A DNA stretch of 64,000 bases from an uncultured Lachnospiraceae bacterium (GCA_947245585.1 CAMXPV010000004.1:1-64000); one strand, 5' to 3'; positions 7,808 to 17,543 are shown, numbered from the stretch's first letter. Made by a program: numbers and translations. Notes: generated from the letters alone by a model not told the origin.

Positions 7808-9253
7808 ATGACTATTTCTTTCAGACATTTATGCAGCAATCAAATATTCCGCATCCTCCAGGGCGCTATCCTTTTATTTCTTGTGGTGGCCCTATGCCTT
7901 TTACCCGCAAAAACTCTGTCCGCGCAGGAGGAGTCTGTGCCGCAGCCCGCAGAGGACGCGGTGCAGGAACTCCCCAAAGAAAACCTGGTGATCGTTCTCG
8001 ACCCGGGCCACGGCGGCATGGCGGACGACGGCCGGCCGGAGGGCGGCGTATATGACGGCTTCATGGAGAAGGAAATGAACCTGATTCTTGCCGAGGCCAT
8101 GAAGGAAGAGTTGGAAAAATATGAGGGCGTGACCGTTTATCTGACCAGAACGGGCGATCAGCGTCTTTCCCTGGAAGAGCGGGTAAATTTTGCCAAAAGT
8201 GTGGATGCGGATTTTCTGTTCTGCCTGCACTTTAACCTCTCCAAAGACCACAACACGCTTTTCGGCGCAGAGTGTTGGGTGTCGGCTTTCGACAGATATT
8301 ACAGCGAGGGTTATGCCTTTGCCGATATCGAGATGGAGGCCCTGGAAAAGCTAGGCCTCTATTCCCGGGGCATCAAGACCAGGCTGAACGACGAAGGCGT
8401 GGATTACTACGGCATTATCCGCCACTCCGTGGAACAGAATATTCCCTGCGTGCTGATCGAGCACTGCCATATGGATCATGAGAACGACCGCCCCTTCTGC
8501 GAGGGAAGGGCGCAGTGGGAAGCCTTCGGTCGTCTGGACGCTGCCTCTGTGGCAAAGTATTTCCATTTGAAATCCGATGTCCTCGGGGTGGATTACAGCG
8601 ATTATCCCACCCTTGACGTGCCGGTTCCCACGGGAGTGGTGCGTCCCGACACGACGGAGCCGGATGTCTGTATGATAGAAGTGACCAGACAGGAGATGGA
8701 AACCGGGGAAATTACAGTGGCGCTTTCTGCCACGGACTATGACAGCGGTATGCTCTACTACGATTACAGCTATGACGGCGGGGAGACCTTCGTACCCAGA
8801 CTTGCCTGGGGAGATAAAACGCAGGACACCATCACCTTCACCATACAGGTGCCGCCCCATATTATTCCCCAGATCGTTGCCAGAGCCTATAACGGTTACG
8901 ACCTTTTTACCGAGAGCAATCTGGTTCCCCTCCCTTCCATGGATTACAAGACGGAGGAGGAGATCGCCGCAGAGCTTGCCGAAAAGGAGGCTGCCGAAGC
9001 CGCCGCAAAGGCCGCGGAAGAGGCGGAAGCCGCAGAGCTTGAGAGAAAACGGGAAGCGGCAAAAGGCGATACGATAGAAGTGCGCAGGACACCGGAACCG
9101 GAGGAACCAAAAAACGATCCTTCCGTCAAGTATTTCCTGACCGTTTGTCTTGTCTGCGCGTTGTCTGTGGTAGGTATGGCGCTTGCCATGGCCCTGATCA
9201 TAAAGAGCCGGAAACGCAGGCGAAGGCGGCGGAGACGAAGAAGAAAACGGTAA
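7808..9253 (+). CDS. Membrane-anchored N-acetylmuramoyl-L-alanine amidase (Amidase_3)
   Basis: A 481-residue cell-wall hydrolase. An N-terminal hydrophobic segment (about residues 17-36) leads the protein out of the cell. The zinc amidase domain (about 58-255) shows VLDPGHGG, EKEMNL, LHFNLS and the late catalytic-type glutamate in LIEHCHMDHEND. A beta-rich region follows, then an Ala/Glu coiled coil (about 383-425) and a second membrane helix near 445-465. The last 16 residues are almost all arginine and lysine (RKRRRRRRRRRRKR). The tail would be cytosolic, so the enzyme is anchored at both ends; the basic tail could bind nucleic acid or acidic lipid. Confidence 0.85.
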   Translation: MTISFRHLCSNQIFRILQGAILLFLVVALCLLPAKTLSAQEESVPQPAEDAVQELPKENLVIVLDPGHGGMADDGRPEGGVYDGFMEKEMNLILAEAMKEELEKYEGVTVYLTRTGDQRLSLEERVNFAKSVDADFLFCLHFNLSKDHNTLFGAECWVSAFDRYYSEGYAFADIEMEALEKLGLYSRGIKTRLNDEGVDYYGIIRHSVEQNIPCVLIEHCHMDHENDRPFCEGRAQWEAFGRLDAASVAKYFHLKSDVLGVDYSDYPTLDVPVPTGVVRPDTTEPDVCMIEVTRQEMETGEITVALSATDYDSGMLYYDYSYDGGETFVPRLAWGDKTQDTITFTIQVPPHIIPQIVARAYNGYDLFTESNLVPLPSMDYKTEEEIAAELAEKEAAEAAAKAAEEAEAAELERKREAAKGDTIEVRRTPEPEEPKNDPSVKYFLTVCLVCALSVVGMALAMALIIKSRKRRRRRRRRRRKR

Positions 9254-9262
9254 AACATTCGC

Positions 9263-10264
9263 TTACGAAAACGGCCGTAAGACAAAATAGCAGAGCGCTG
9301 TAATTCCTGTCTGCATCAGTTTGTGGAACAGGTAGGGGCGGATGTTCAGGTCCGTGCCGCGAATCATACTGAACGTTTGGGCGATACAGGAAAAGCCGCC
9401 GAAGGGGAGTAAAATCAGCACCAGATAGGGGTGGGCATTACCGCATCCGGCGATACCGCTCGTAATTTCCAGGATACACTGATACAGATGCAGCAAAAAG
9501 GGCGGCAGATTGGGGAAGGGCACAAACATAATGTTCAGCAGATTAAAAAAGACCATGTAGCCGCCCAGTTTTCCGATCCCTATGAGGCCGGAGAGGATCG
9601 CAGAGTCTATGGCCGGAAGAAGTTCCTCCGGCGCGCTGTCTTTCCTTATACTCGATTCATTGTGGGTCTCCTTTGTTGGACTGACTGAGTCAGTCGAGTG
9701 TTTCCACGGCTTTGCCAATCGAGAAAAGACTGGAAATATCCGCATCAGCGCCATGCCATAAAAAAATGGTACACCGTACATCAGGAGAAAGGGCAGCACG
9801 GGCCGCTCCAGGGACAGGGTAGAAACCACAAAGCTCAGGAAGTAAATGGGGCCGATATTATTACAGAAGGCCAACAGGCTTTCTGCCTCCTTTTTGGAGA
9901 TTCGTCCCTTACGCCGCAGTTCGCCCGCAATCCGCGCGCCCATGGGAAAGCCGCATAGAAACCCCATAAGCAATGTATAGGAACCGTTCGGCGTAGTGCC
10001 AAAGAAAAAATGCAGGACGGGATGCAGCAAACTTACAAACTGCTGCGTTACATTCATGGAAATCATGATTCCCGATAGAATCATAAAGGGCAAAAGCGTC
10101 GGAATCATTTTTTGTAACCACAGCGTAAGCCCTGTGGAGGCATATTGGAGGGACAGCGCAGGGTAACGAAGAAGCAGAACGGTCAAATAGAGCGCCAGGC
10201 CCATATAGAGAAGCGAAAGCGCCTTTTGATACAGGCACTGCATGTTTTTTTGCATGGTTGACAT
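9263..10264 (-). CDS. ylbJ: Sporulation integral membrane protein YlbJ
   Basis: A 333-residue polytopic membrane protein of the nucleoside-recognition (Gate) type, required for spore development in Bacillus. The Gate motif region GFLCGFPMGARIAGEL and ESLLAFCNNIGPIYFLS are clear, repeated as GGFSCIAQTFSMI near the end. The start is the ATG at 10264: an AGGAG site lies seven bases upstream, and longer starts would run through the divergent HAD gene's leader. A cytoplasmic loop (about residues 200-225) is low-complexity and contains a perfect DNA palindrome. It converges on the amidase gene with a nine-base gap. Confidence 0.85.
   Translation of the reverse strand: MSTMQKNMQCLYQKALSLLYMGLALYLTVLLLRYPALSLQYASTGLTLWLQKMIPTLLPFMILSGIMISMNVTQQFVSLLHPVLHFFFGTTPNGSYTLLMGFLCGFPMGARIAGELRRKGRISKKEAESLLAFCNNIGPIYFLSFVVSTLSLERPVLPFLLMYGVPFFYGMALMRIFPVFSRLAKPWKHSTDSVSPTKETHNESSIRKDSAPEELLPAIDSAILSGLIGIGKLGGYMVFFNLLNIMFVPFPNLPPFLLHLYQCILEITSGIAGCGNAHPYLVLILLPFGGFSCIAQTFSMIRGTDLNIRPYLFHKLMQTGITALCYFVLRPFS
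9679..9695. repeat. Perfect palindrome inside ylbJ
   Basis: GACTGACT-G-AGTCAGTC, 8-bp arms around one base, in the part of ylbJ encoding a variable loop. The GACTGA/TCAGTC arms resemble one arm of the hairpin element at 58092-58113. Confidence 0.6.
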
Positions 10265-10325
10265 GGCATTTCTCCTGATTCTGTAGGGATGCCTTTGTAC
10301 ATGTATATACGGGAGGATAGAATAA

Positions 10326-11018
10326 ATGACAGAAGCGATCATTTTTGATTTGGACGGTTCCATGGTGGATTCCATGTGGATCTGGCGGGATATAGATATT
10401 GCGTATCTGGGAAAATTCGGAATTTCCCTGCCCGAAAATCTGCAGTCCTGTATTGAGGGCATGAGTTTTTCCGAGACGGCGGCCTATTTTAAGAATCGGT
10501 TTCAGCTTCCCTGCACGTTGGATGAGATTAAGGCGGACTGGAACCGTATGGCAAAAGATAAATATTCTTTTGAAGTGCCGGTGAAAGAAGGCGTTCCGGA
10601 ACTTCTGGCATATTGCAGGAAGAACGGCATCAAGATCGGGATCGCAACCAGCAACTCCAGAGAGCTTGTGGAAGCGCTTGTGAACGCCCATCATTTTACT
10701 TCCTATTTTGACTGTATCATGACGGCCTGCGATGTCTCCAAGGGAAAACCTGCGCCAGACATTTATCTGGCTGTAGCGCAGGCGCTCCATGTATCGCCTG
10801 AAAACTGTCTTGTGTTTGAAGATATCATCCCCGGCATTCAGGCAGGCCTGTCTGCGGGTATGAAGGTCTGCGCCGTCTACGATAAGTATTCGGAGCATCA
10901 GGATGAAGAGAAACGACGAATGGCGGATTATTACACGTATCATTTCACAGAGTTGATGGAAGAGGGAATTATCGTTGGGCCAAAGCAGGCCGAAACGCAG
11001 ATTCTCGCCGAATGTTAA
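10326..11018 (+). CDS. HAD-superfamily hydrolase (beta-phosphoglucomutase-like)
   Basis: A 230-residue haloacid-dehalogenase-type phosphatase or mutase. Motif I is [11 protein letters not shown] (nucleophile Asp9, acid/base Asp11), motif II IATSNS, motif III Lys in [12 protein letters not shown], motif [14 protein letters not shown]. The cap domain between motifs I and II is helical, as in the PGMB/phosphonatase-like subgroup. Substrate unknown; sugar phosphates are usual. It is divergent from ylbJ and followed 16 bases later by the radical SAM gene. Confidence 0.85.
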   Translation: MTEAIIFDLDGSMVDSMWIWRDIDIAYLGKFGISLPENLQSCIEGMSFSETAAYFKNRFQLPCTLDEIKADWNRMAKDKYSFEVPVKEGVPELLAYCRKNGIKIGIATSNSRELVEALVNAHHFTSYFDCIMTACDVSKGKPAPDIYLAVAQALHVSPENCLVFEDIIPGIQAGLSAGMKVCAVYDKYSEHQDEEKRRMADYYTYHFTELMEEGIIVGPKQAETQILAEC

Positions 11019-11034
11019 GCCAGGGAGAAAAGCG

Positions 11035-12969
11035 ATGGGATTTTTGCCGGTTTCAAAACAGGAAATGGAAGAGCAGGGGATTACACAACCCGATTTTGTC
11101 TATGTGATTGGGGATGCCTATGTGGATCACCCTTCCTTTGGTCATGCCATCATCAGCCGGGTTTTGCAGGCCCACGGCTACAGTGTGTGCATCATTTCAC
11201 AGCCCGACTGGAAGAACGAGGACAGTATAGCGGTTTTCGGTAGACCGCGGCTTGCCTTTCTTGTGTCAAGCGGCAATATGGACTCCATGGTGAATCACTA
11301 TTTTGTCTCAAAAAAACGCCGCCCTGCGGATGCCTACACGCCCGGAGGTGGGGCGGGAAAGCGGCCTGACCGGGCCGTCACGGTATACGGGAACCTGATT
11401 CGCAGGCGCTACAAAGACGTTCCCGTGATTATCGGCGGCATCGAGGCCAGTCTGCGCCGCATGGCTCATTATGACTACTGGTCAGACAGTTTTAAGCGTT
11501 CCGTTCTTCTGGACAGCCAGGCAGACCTTCTCTCTTACGGCATGGGGGAAAAATCTATCGTCGCGATCGCGGAAGCTTTAGAGCACGGTATCGCGGTCCG
11601 GGATATCACCTTTATACCGGGAACGGTTTACCGGACAAAAGACATAAGCGGTATCTACGACAGCATCATGCTGCCTTCCTATGATGAAATGAAAGCGGAG
11701 CCGAAAAGATATGCGGACAGCTTTCTGACCCAGTATAACAATACCGACCCATTTAACGGGAAAACTTTGATTGAACCTTATCCTAACGGTGTCTGCGTGG
11801 TGCAGAACCCGCCCCAGCCACCCCTTTCCACGCAGGAGATGGACGATATCTACAATCTGCCCTACATGCGTACCTACCACCCCTCCTATGAAGAGCAGGG
11901 CGGTGTCCCCGCGATCTCGGAGATCAAATTCTCCCTGACCAGCAACCGAGGGTGTTTTGGCGGCTGCAATTTCTGCGCCCTCACCTTTCATCAGGGGCGG
12001 ATCGTGCAGACCAGAAGCCATAAATCCCTGATCCGGGAAGCCGAAGAGATGATTCGGGAAAAAGATTTTAAGGGTTATATTCATGACGTGGGCGGTCCCA
12101 CAGCAAATTTCAGACATCCCTCCTGCCAAAAGCAGCTGACACAGGGCGTATGCAAGAACCGGCAGTGCCTTTTTCCGAAGCCTTGTCCCAATCTGGAAGC
12201 GGACCATGATGATTATCTGGCGCTTCTTCGGAAACTGCGGGCCCTTCCCGGCGTTAAAAAAGTATTTATCCGTTCCGGCATCCGTTTCGACTACCTGATG
12301 GCAGACCCGGACGACACATTTTTCAGAGAATTGGTTGCACACCATGTCAGCGGCCAGCTCAAAGTAGCGCCTGAACATATTTCTGACGCGGTATTGGAAA
12401 AATTGGGCAAACCCCAAAAAGAGGTCTATGAACGTTTTGTACGCAAATATTATAAAATCAATGAGCAGCTTGGAAAAAAGCAGTTTCTCGTACCGTACCT
12501 GATGTCCTCCCATCCCGGCTCCACCCTGAAAGAAGCCATTGAACTGGCGGAGTATCTGCGGGATCTGGGCTATATGCCGGAACAGGTGCAGGATTTCTAT
12601 CCAACGCCCTCCACCGTATCCACGGTCATGTACTATACGGGAATCGACCCCAGATGCGGCAAACCGGTGTATGTCTGCCGAGGTCCCCATGAGAAAGCGA
12701 TGCAGCGGGCACTGATCCAATATCGCAATCCAAACAATTACGAGTTGGTGAAGGAGGCTCTTAAAAAGGGCGGGCGGGAAGACCTGATCGGATTTGATAA
12801 AAAATGCCTGATTAAACCGCGAAAGACAGCGGGGCCGCCACCTGGTGGAAAACGGGGCACAGACGGCAAAAAAGCAGGCAGGCAGGATGAAACACAGGAG
12901 CGTAAGATGCCAAACAGCAGAAACGGCAAGAAAAAGACGATACGGAATGTGCATAAAAAGAAAAGGTAA
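11035..12969 (+). CDS. YgiQ-family radical SAM protein
   Basis: A 644-residue radical SAM enzyme. The iron-sulfur motif CFGGCNFC lies about residue 309, within [20 protein letters not shown]; the N-terminal 250 residues match the UPF0313/YgiQ extension ([35 protein letters not shown]). The reaction is unknown in the family. The ATG at 11035 is chosen because AGGGAG stands seven bases before it; an upstream in-frame start would overlap the HAD gene. The final 50 residues are a basic, low-complexity tail ([26 protein letters not shown]) that contains the second 20-bp repeat copy. Confidence 0.88.
   Translation: MGFLPVSKQEMEEQGITQPDFVYVIGDAYVDHPSFGHAIISRVLQAHGYSVCIISQPDWKNEDSIAVFGRPRLAFLVSSGNMDSMVNHYFVSKKRRPADAYTPGGGAGKRPDRAVTVYGNLIRRRYKDVPVIIGGIEASLRRMAHYDYWSDSFKRSVLLDSQADLLSYGMGEKSIVAIAEALEHGIAVRDITFIPGTVYRTKDISGIYDSIMLPSYDEMKAEPKRYADSFLTQYNNTDPFNGKTLIEPYPNGVCVVQNPPQPPLSTQEMDDIYNLPYMRTYHPSYEEQGGVPAISEIKFSLTSNRGCFGGCNFCALTFHQGRIVQTRSHKSLIREAEEMIREKDFKGYIHDVGGPTANFRHPSCQKQLTQGVCKNRQCLFPKPCPNLEADHDDYLALLRKLRALPGVKKVFIRSGIRFDYLMADPDDTFFRELVAHHVSGQLKVAPEHISDAVLEKLGKPQKEVYERFVRKYYKINEQLGKKQFLVPYLMSSHPGSTLKEAIELAEYLRDLGYMPEQVQDFYPTPSTVSTVMYYTGIDPRCGKPVYVCRGPHEKAMQRALIQYRNPNNYELVKEALKKGGREDLIGFDKKCLIKPRKTAGPPPGGKRGTDGKKAGRQDETQERKMPNSRNGKKKTIRNVHKKKR
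12823..12842 (+). repeat. Second copy of the exact 20-bp direct repeat
   Basis: TAAACCGCGAAAGACAGCGG, identical to 7683-7702, here translated in the YgiQ tail as part of IKPRKTAG. Two 20-base matches in 64 kb are unlikely by chance. Confidence 0.85.
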
Positions 12970-12996
12970 GAATAGACAGGAAGGGGAAAAACAATT

Positions 12997-13752
12997 ATGA
13001 ACATCGCCATTATCACGGGCGCATCCTCGGGTATGGGCCGGGAGTTTGCCGTCCAGTTAGACCAGTGCCTTGGAAAAACAGACGAGATCTGGCTTCTTGC
13101 ACGCAGAAAAGAAACGTTGGAAACGCTTTCTGAATCCCTGCAGATGAAAACGCGGGTCATAGCTGCCGATCTGACAAAAGAGCAGTCGCTAAAACAGTTT
13201 GAAGAGGTGCTTTCCATCTGTAATCCGAAAATCACGGTGTTGGTAAACTGTGCCGGAATCGGCACGCACAAGCCGTTTGCGAGACAGAGCCGCGAGGAGA
13301 TTGAATCCATGGTACAGCTCAACATTGTGGCTTTGACCCGTATGACCATGATATGCCTTCCCTATATGAGAAAAGGAAGCAAACTCATACAGTTTTCCTC
13401 GGGAGCCGCCTTTGTGCCCCAACAGGCGTTTGCCGTTTACGCCGCCTCCAAGTCCTACGTGTACTCCTTAAGCCGGGCCCTGGAGCAAGAATTGAAAGGA
13501 AAAGGCATCACCGTGACTGCCGTCTGTCCCGGACCGGTAAACACACCCTTTCTCTCTAACGCCTACGACAATGTTTCCAAATTGGGCCTGTTGAAAAAAC
13601 TTACCATGGCGAAGACTTCCTGCGTGGTGAAAAAGGCCATCGACGACTGTAAAAACGGGAGAGGCGTATCTATCTGCGGTCTTCCCGTGAAACTCTTATA
13701 CTTGTCAACACAGGGAATCCAAAATATATTGCTGCGGTGTTTCCGCCCTTAG
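12997..13752 (+). CDS. Short-chain dehydrogenase/reductase
   Basis: A 251-residue SDR oxidoreductase. It begins MNIAIITGASSGMGREFA, the NAD(P)-binding TGxxxGxG fingerprint, followed by NCAG and the catalytic Ser/YxxxK set (SSGAAF.., YAASKSYV). The form ADLTKEQSL and NVVCPGPVNTPF-like tail (VCPGPVNTPFLSNA) are typical of the YqjQ/DltE-like subgroup. Substrate is not predictable. An AAGGGG ribosome site precedes the ATG. Confidence 0.88.
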   Translation: MNIAIITGASSGMGREFAVQLDQCLGKTDEIWLLARRKETLETLSESLQMKTRVIAADLTKEQSLKQFEEVLSICNPKITVLVNCAGIGTHKPFARQSREEIESMVQLNIVALTRMTMICLPYMRKGSKLIQFSSGAAFVPQQAFAVYAASKSYVYSLSRALEQELKGKGITVTAVCPGPVNTPFLSNAYDNVSKLGLLKKLTMAKTSCVVKKAIDDCKNGRGVSICGLPVKLLYLSTQGIQNILLRCFRP

Positions 13753-13839
13753 CCGGTCTTGACGGAAAATCCTGCGACTGATATAATCTATAATCGTCGC
13801 AGGTTAAAACAATTATGAAGAAAGAAAAAGAGTGATCAC

Positions 13840-14412
13840 ATGAAACAATTTCTTGTACCAAAGGGCGCTTACGGATATTTGAAAAACAGGAAAAAATACA
13901 CGGCCTGTCGAACCGTGTTTTTCTTTTTACTCTGCATCGGCTTATATGTGATCGGAATTGTGCGTACAGGCTCTAACAAGAATCTCCTCACAATCATAGC
14001 TGTTTTAGGATGTCTTCCCGCCTGCAAAAGCGCGGTAAACTTCATTATATTTATGAGGGCGAAGGGATGTGGTGAGGCGCTGCATCAGAAACTTTTGGCC
14101 TACGATGAAAAACTGGAAACTTTTTATGATCTTTATTTTACTTCCTATCAGAAAAATTATCCCATAAGCCATATGACGTTAAAGGGCGGCATCCTCTGCG
14201 GTATTACAGAAAATCCTGCCTGTGACTGTAACGAAGCGAAAAAACATTTGGAACAAATGCTTTCTCAGGATGGCATTAAAAATGTGGTGGTTAATCTCTT
14301 TTCTGAGGAAGACAAGTATGTTGACCGGCTGAGTCGGTTGTTGGATATTGACGAGGAAGATCATAAAGACAGGGAGGGCATTGTGAATCTGCTGTATGCA
14401 GTTTCACTATAA
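13840..14412 (+). CDS. Unknown two-helix membrane protein
   Basis: A 190-residue protein of unknown family. Two membrane helices lie near residues 24-43 and 50-70, after a basic N-terminus. The remaining 115 residues are soluble, with several cysteines (GILCGITENPACDCNEAKKH) and an acidic C-terminus. Its 3' end overlaps the first possible start of the pseudouridine synthase gene, so the two are likely cotranscribed. Confidence 0.7.
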   Translation: MKQFLVPKGAYGYLKNRKKYTACRTVFFFLLCIGLYVIGIVRTGSNKNLLTIIAVLGCLPACKSAVNFIIFMRAKGCGEALHQKLLAYDEKLETFYDLYFTSYQKNYPISHMTLKGGILCGITENPACDCNEAKKHLEQMLSQDGIKNVVVNLFSEEDKYVDRLSRLLDIDEEDHKDREGIVNLLYAVSL

Positions 14413-15460
14413 TGCTATGTATCAGATAACAATTACAGTAAAAGAAGAAGGACAGCGCTTTGACAAATATCTACACCGGCTTCTGCCGAACGCGGGAAGC
14501 GCTTTCCTCTACAAAATGCTTCGCAAAAAGAATATTACCTTAAACGACAGGAAAGCGGACGGCAGCGAGAAGACTGCCGCAGGAGACTGTGTGAAAATAT
14601 TTTTCGCACAGGAGACGCTTTCCAAGTTTATGGGGAAAACGAAGACGGGCGACGGGGTATTTCCCGAAAAGAACGGGGCACGCCTTGTTTCCGATTACGC
14701 GTCTGCCTATCGGACGCTTTGTGATATTCAGGTCATCTATGAGAACGACCATGTTCTGATGGCGGATAAGCCCGTGGGCATCCTATCCCAAAAAGCGGAA
14801 AAGACAGATTTATCGCTCAACGAATGGCTCATCGGCTATCTTTTACAGAGCGGTTTTCTGACGGCGGACGACCTGCGTTCCTTCAAGCCCTCCGTATGTA
14901 ACCGTCTTGACAGAAACACCAGCGGCATTGTGCTCTGTGCAAAAACCTTAAAAGGCGCACAGCTTTTAGGCGGGCTTTTAAAAGACAGAACCCTTCATAA
15001 ATATTATCAGCTTTATGTGAAGGGGCGGATAGAGGAAGAACAGTTGATTGAGGGCTATCTGTCAAAAGAGGAAAAAAACAACAAAGTATTTATTTCCAAA
15101 GAACCGCATGGGGAGAGCGCTCCCATCAAAACGAAATACAGGCCTCTTCAAATTGAATCGGATAAGACTCTTCTGGAGGTGGAGCTGATTACAGGAAAGC
15201 CACACCAGATCAGGGCGCACCTGGCTAGTATCGGACACCCGCTTCTTGGCGATTACAAGTATGGAGACAGGACGTGGAATGAAAGTTATCGTCAAAAATA
15301 CGGGCTGAAATCACAGCTCCTTCATGCCTATAAGGTAGAATTTCCGCCGCTTGACGCGCCCTTTGAGGATTTGAGCAGGCGCACCTTTTTCAGCAGGCTG
15401 CCGGCGCTTTTTACGGCTGTCTCAGAAGTTAGCTCACACAAAAATACGGGACTGTCATAA
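14396..15460 (+). CDS. RluC/RluD-type 23S rRNA pseudouridine synthase
   Basis: A 354-residue pseudouridine synthase. An N-terminal S4 RNA-binding domain (about residues 10-80) is followed by the catalytic domain with ADKPVGILSQK and the NRLDRNTSGIVLCAKT motif holding the catalytic Asp, and KPHQIRAHL near the end. Target site is not predictable. The start may be the ATG at 14396 or the in-frame ATG at 14417 (347 residues); neither has a strong ribosome site, so coupling to the upstream gene is likely. A second family member is at 54193-55101. Confidence 0.87.
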   Translation: MQFHYNAMYQITITVKEEGQRFDKYLHRLLPNAGSAFLYKMLRKKNITLNDRKADGSEKTAAGDCVKIFFAQETLSKFMGKTKTGDGVFPEKNGARLVSDYASAYRTLCDIQVIYENDHVLMADKPVGILSQKAEKTDLSLNEWLIGYLLQSGFLTADDLRSFKPSVCNRLDRNTSGIVLCAKTLKGAQLLGGLLKDRTLHKYYQLYVKGRIEEEQLIEGYLSKEEKNNKVFISKEPHGESAPIKTKYRPLQIESDKTLLEVELITGKPHQIRAHLASIGHPLLGDYKYGDRTWNESYRQKYGLKSQLLHAYKVEFPPLDAPFEDLSRRTFFSRLPALFTAVSEVSSHKNTGLS

Positions 15461-15473
15461 AAGGTAAGCTGCT

Positions 15474-16745
15474 ATGAAAAAGAAACATACAGTGATTGCA
15501 ATTACATTAGCTACGGCCATGCTCGCGCAGCTAAGCGGCTGCGGAAGCGCGCAGTCTGCGCCGCCGCAGGAAACAGAAACCACAGCAGCCTCTGTCGCTG
15601 AATCCGAAAACGCGGATAACATGGAAAGCAGTGCGGAAACAGAAAACGCAGAAAATACGGAAAACGCGGAATTTGAAGACCATGTGATGGACTGGAAGGA
15701 CGACGCCTTAGAGGAAGCGATGCGGTTCGCGCTTGGCAGAGAAGATGACAGCGACATTATGCTCAGTGATGTGTGGGAACTGACGGCGCTTGATCTGAGC
15801 AAAAGCCGTATCAAGGATATCCGTGCCTTATCGGAGCTGATTCATCTGACAAAGCTTGATTTGAGCTATAATGGCATCAGCGACATCAGTGCCTTGTCGG
15901 GACTGATTCATCTGACAGAACTTGATTTGAGCGGGAATGACCTAAGTGACCTCAACGCCTTGTCGGGGCTGACAAATCTGACGACACTTAGTTTAAGCGA
16001 CATTCATCAACTCAACGATATCAGCGCATTATCAGAGCTGAGCAATCTTACATATCTTAATTTGAGCGCTACATTCATCAACGACCCCTGTGTCTTGTCG
16101 GGACTGACGAATCTGACGACGCTTTGTTTGGGCGGAAATCTTGACTTCGGCTGTATCAATGATATCAGCGTCTTAGCAGGGCTTACCAATCTGACGATAC
16201 TTGGGCTTGGGAGCAATAGCATCAGCGACATCAGCATTCTATCAGGACTGACCAATCTGACAGAGCTTGATTTGACAGATAATGACATCGAAGACATAAG
16301 TGTATTGGCCGGATTGACAAATTTGAAAAAGCTTTATTTGCAAGATAATTATCATATTAAGGATTTCAACGTCCTGGCAGAACTGTCTGATTTGACAGAA
16401 CTTGATTTGGGGTATAATGAAATCGGCGACATTACCTTCTTAGCAGGGCTGACTGATCTGACCTGGCTTAATTTTGGCTGCAATAAAATCAGTGACGTCA
16501 CTCCTTTAGCGGAGCTGACCAATCTGACGACGCTTGAAATGTGGAACAATAAAATCAGCGATGTCACCCCCTTAGCGAGGCTCACCAATCTGACAAAACT
16601 TTATTTAAACGGTAATGAAATCAGCGACGTCACACCATTAGGAAGACTGACCAACCTGACGACACTTTATTTGGATTACAATAATATCAGTGATTATGCC
16701 CCGTTGGAAGAGCTTAAGGAAAACGGCTGCATCATTTCGGATTAA
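15474..16745 (+). CDS. Leucine-rich-repeat lipoprotein (internalin-like)
   Basis: A 423-residue exported protein. The first 23 residues form a lipoprotein signal peptide (MLAQLSGC, lipobox cysteine at about residue 23). An acidic linker (about 24-65) and a short helical cap lead into 14 consecutive repeats, mostly 22 residues, of the form TNLTTLYLxxNxISDVTPLxxL; repeats 4, 6 and 9 carry one to four extra residues. No LPXTG or other wall anchor follows, so the lipid would hold it to the membrane. A role in binding protein ligands at the surface is inferred from the fold. Confidence 0.88.
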   Translation: MKKKHTVIAITLATAMLAQLSGCGSAQSAPPQETETTAASVAESENADNMESSAETENAENTENAEFEDHVMDWKDDALEEAMRFALGREDDSDIMLSDVWELTALDLSKSRIKDIRALSELIHLTKLDLSYNGISDISALSGLIHLTELDLSGNDLSDLNALSGLTNLTTLSLSDIHQLNDISALSELSNLTYLNLSATFINDPCVLSGLTNLTTLCLGGNLDFGCINDISVLAGLTNLTILGLGSNSISDISILSGLTNLTELDLTDNDIEDISVLAGLTNLKKLYLQDNYHIKDFNVLAELSDLTELDLGYNEIGDITFLAGLTDLTWLNFGCNKISDVTPLAELTNLTTLEMWNNKISDVTPLARLTNLTKLYLNGNEISDVTPLGRLTNLTTLYLDYNNISDYAPLEELKENGCIISD

Positions 16746-16803
16746 TCGTATCACCCCGCTGCTTGCGGCTGGGTTTTGACTGGAATTGTGTCTGCGCTTG
16801 TGG

Positions 16804-16809
16804 TAAAAT
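16804..16809 (+). promoter_or_regulatory. Possible extended -10 promoter before recU
   Basis: TGG followed by TAAAAT at 16804-16809 forms a TGnTAAAAT extended -10 element; no good -35 at normal distance is seen. The gap of 100 bases between the LRR gene and recU also holds an imperfect CCC-GC/GC-GGG hairpin near 16751-16770 followed by TTTT. Confidence 0.35.
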
Positions 16810-16845
16810 ATTCACGTTAAACGAATTGGCGGAGGGAACAGGCGC

Positions 16846-17382
16846 ATGGCCACATGGAACTCCCGCGGACTACGCGGTTCAACGTTAGAAGATCTGATCA
16901 ACCGGACAAACGAAAAGTATCTGGAGCATGGACTTGCGCTGATCCAGAAAGTGCCAACGCCCATTACCCCCATCAATATTGATAAGGAAAGCCGTCATAT
17001 CACACTGGCTTATTTTGATCAGAAGAGCACGGTGGATTATATCGGCGCGGTGCAGGGAATCCCTGTCTGTTTTGATGCCAAGGAGTGTGCGGCAGACACC
17101 TTCTCCCTGCAGAATATCCATGAACATCAGGTGGAGTTTATGGGGCAGTTTGAGAAACAGAAAGGGGTCGCCTTTTTCCTGATCTATTACTCCCATAAGG
17201 ATCTCTTTTATTATCTTCCCTATGAAATGCTGCGGTTTTTCTGGGACCGGGCGAAGGACGGCGGCCGCAAGAGCTTCCGGTATGACGAGTTGAATCCCGA
17301 ATATGTGCTGCCAAAGAAACACGGGATTTTAGTTCCCTATCTGGATATGATTCAGAAAGATCTGGAAGACCGGGTGGAGTGA
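16846..17382 (+). CDS. recU: Holliday junction resolvase RecU
   Basis: A 178-residue Mg-dependent endonuclease that resolves Holliday junctions, the Gram-positive counterpart of RuvC. Diagnostic pieces: NSRGLRGSTLEDLINRTN at the N-terminus, VDYIGAVQGIPVCFDAKEC with the catalytic D..E/DxK residues, and HEHQVEFMGQFEKQKGVAFFLI. It ends at 17382 and the next promoter begins four bases later. Confidence 0.92.
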   Translation: MATWNSRGLRGSTLEDLINRTNEKYLEHGLALIQKVPTPITPINIDKESRHITLAYFDQKSTVDYIGAVQGIPVCFDAKECAADTFSLQNIHEHQVEFMGQFEKQKGVAFFLIYYSHKDLFYYLPYEMLRFFWDRAKDGGRKSFRYDELNPEYVLPKKHGILVPYLDMIQKDLEDRVE

Positions 17383-17385
17383 GGA

Positions 17386-17414
17386 TTGACAAACGGTTAG
17401 AAGTGGGGTATAGT
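17386..17414 (+). promoter_or_regulatory. Strong promoter of the histidine operon
   Basis: TTGACA (17386-17391) and TATAGT (17409-17414), 17-base spacer, near consensus. The leader to hisZ is about 120 bases with no clear T-box, attenuator or His-rich leader peptide visible. Confidence 0.75.
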
Positions 17415-17543
17415 GTATGAGGCTTTCATTTAGTAGCGAATTAGCACATTATTGCTTTATCACATTAAAGTCATTGCCCATATCATGATAAGATTATGAA
17501 AATGATGAAAGCAAGAAACAAAAATAGAAAGGCATAGCATTTT

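Noticed and set aside
9254-9290. CTTACG/CGTAAG hairpin between the amidase and ylbJ as a terminator
   Set aside because: The stem is short, lies partly in ylbJ coding sequence, and has no T-run on either strand.
11578-12954. 458-codon minus-strand open frame opposite the YgiQ-like gene
   Set aside because: Shadow of a GC-rich conserved gene; its translation has no recognisable domain and no start signal.
17417-17488. 23-codon ORF in the hisZ leader as a possible attenuator peptide
   Set aside because: Its ATG lies at or before the predicted transcript start and it contains only one His codon; no terminator/antiterminator pair is visible.
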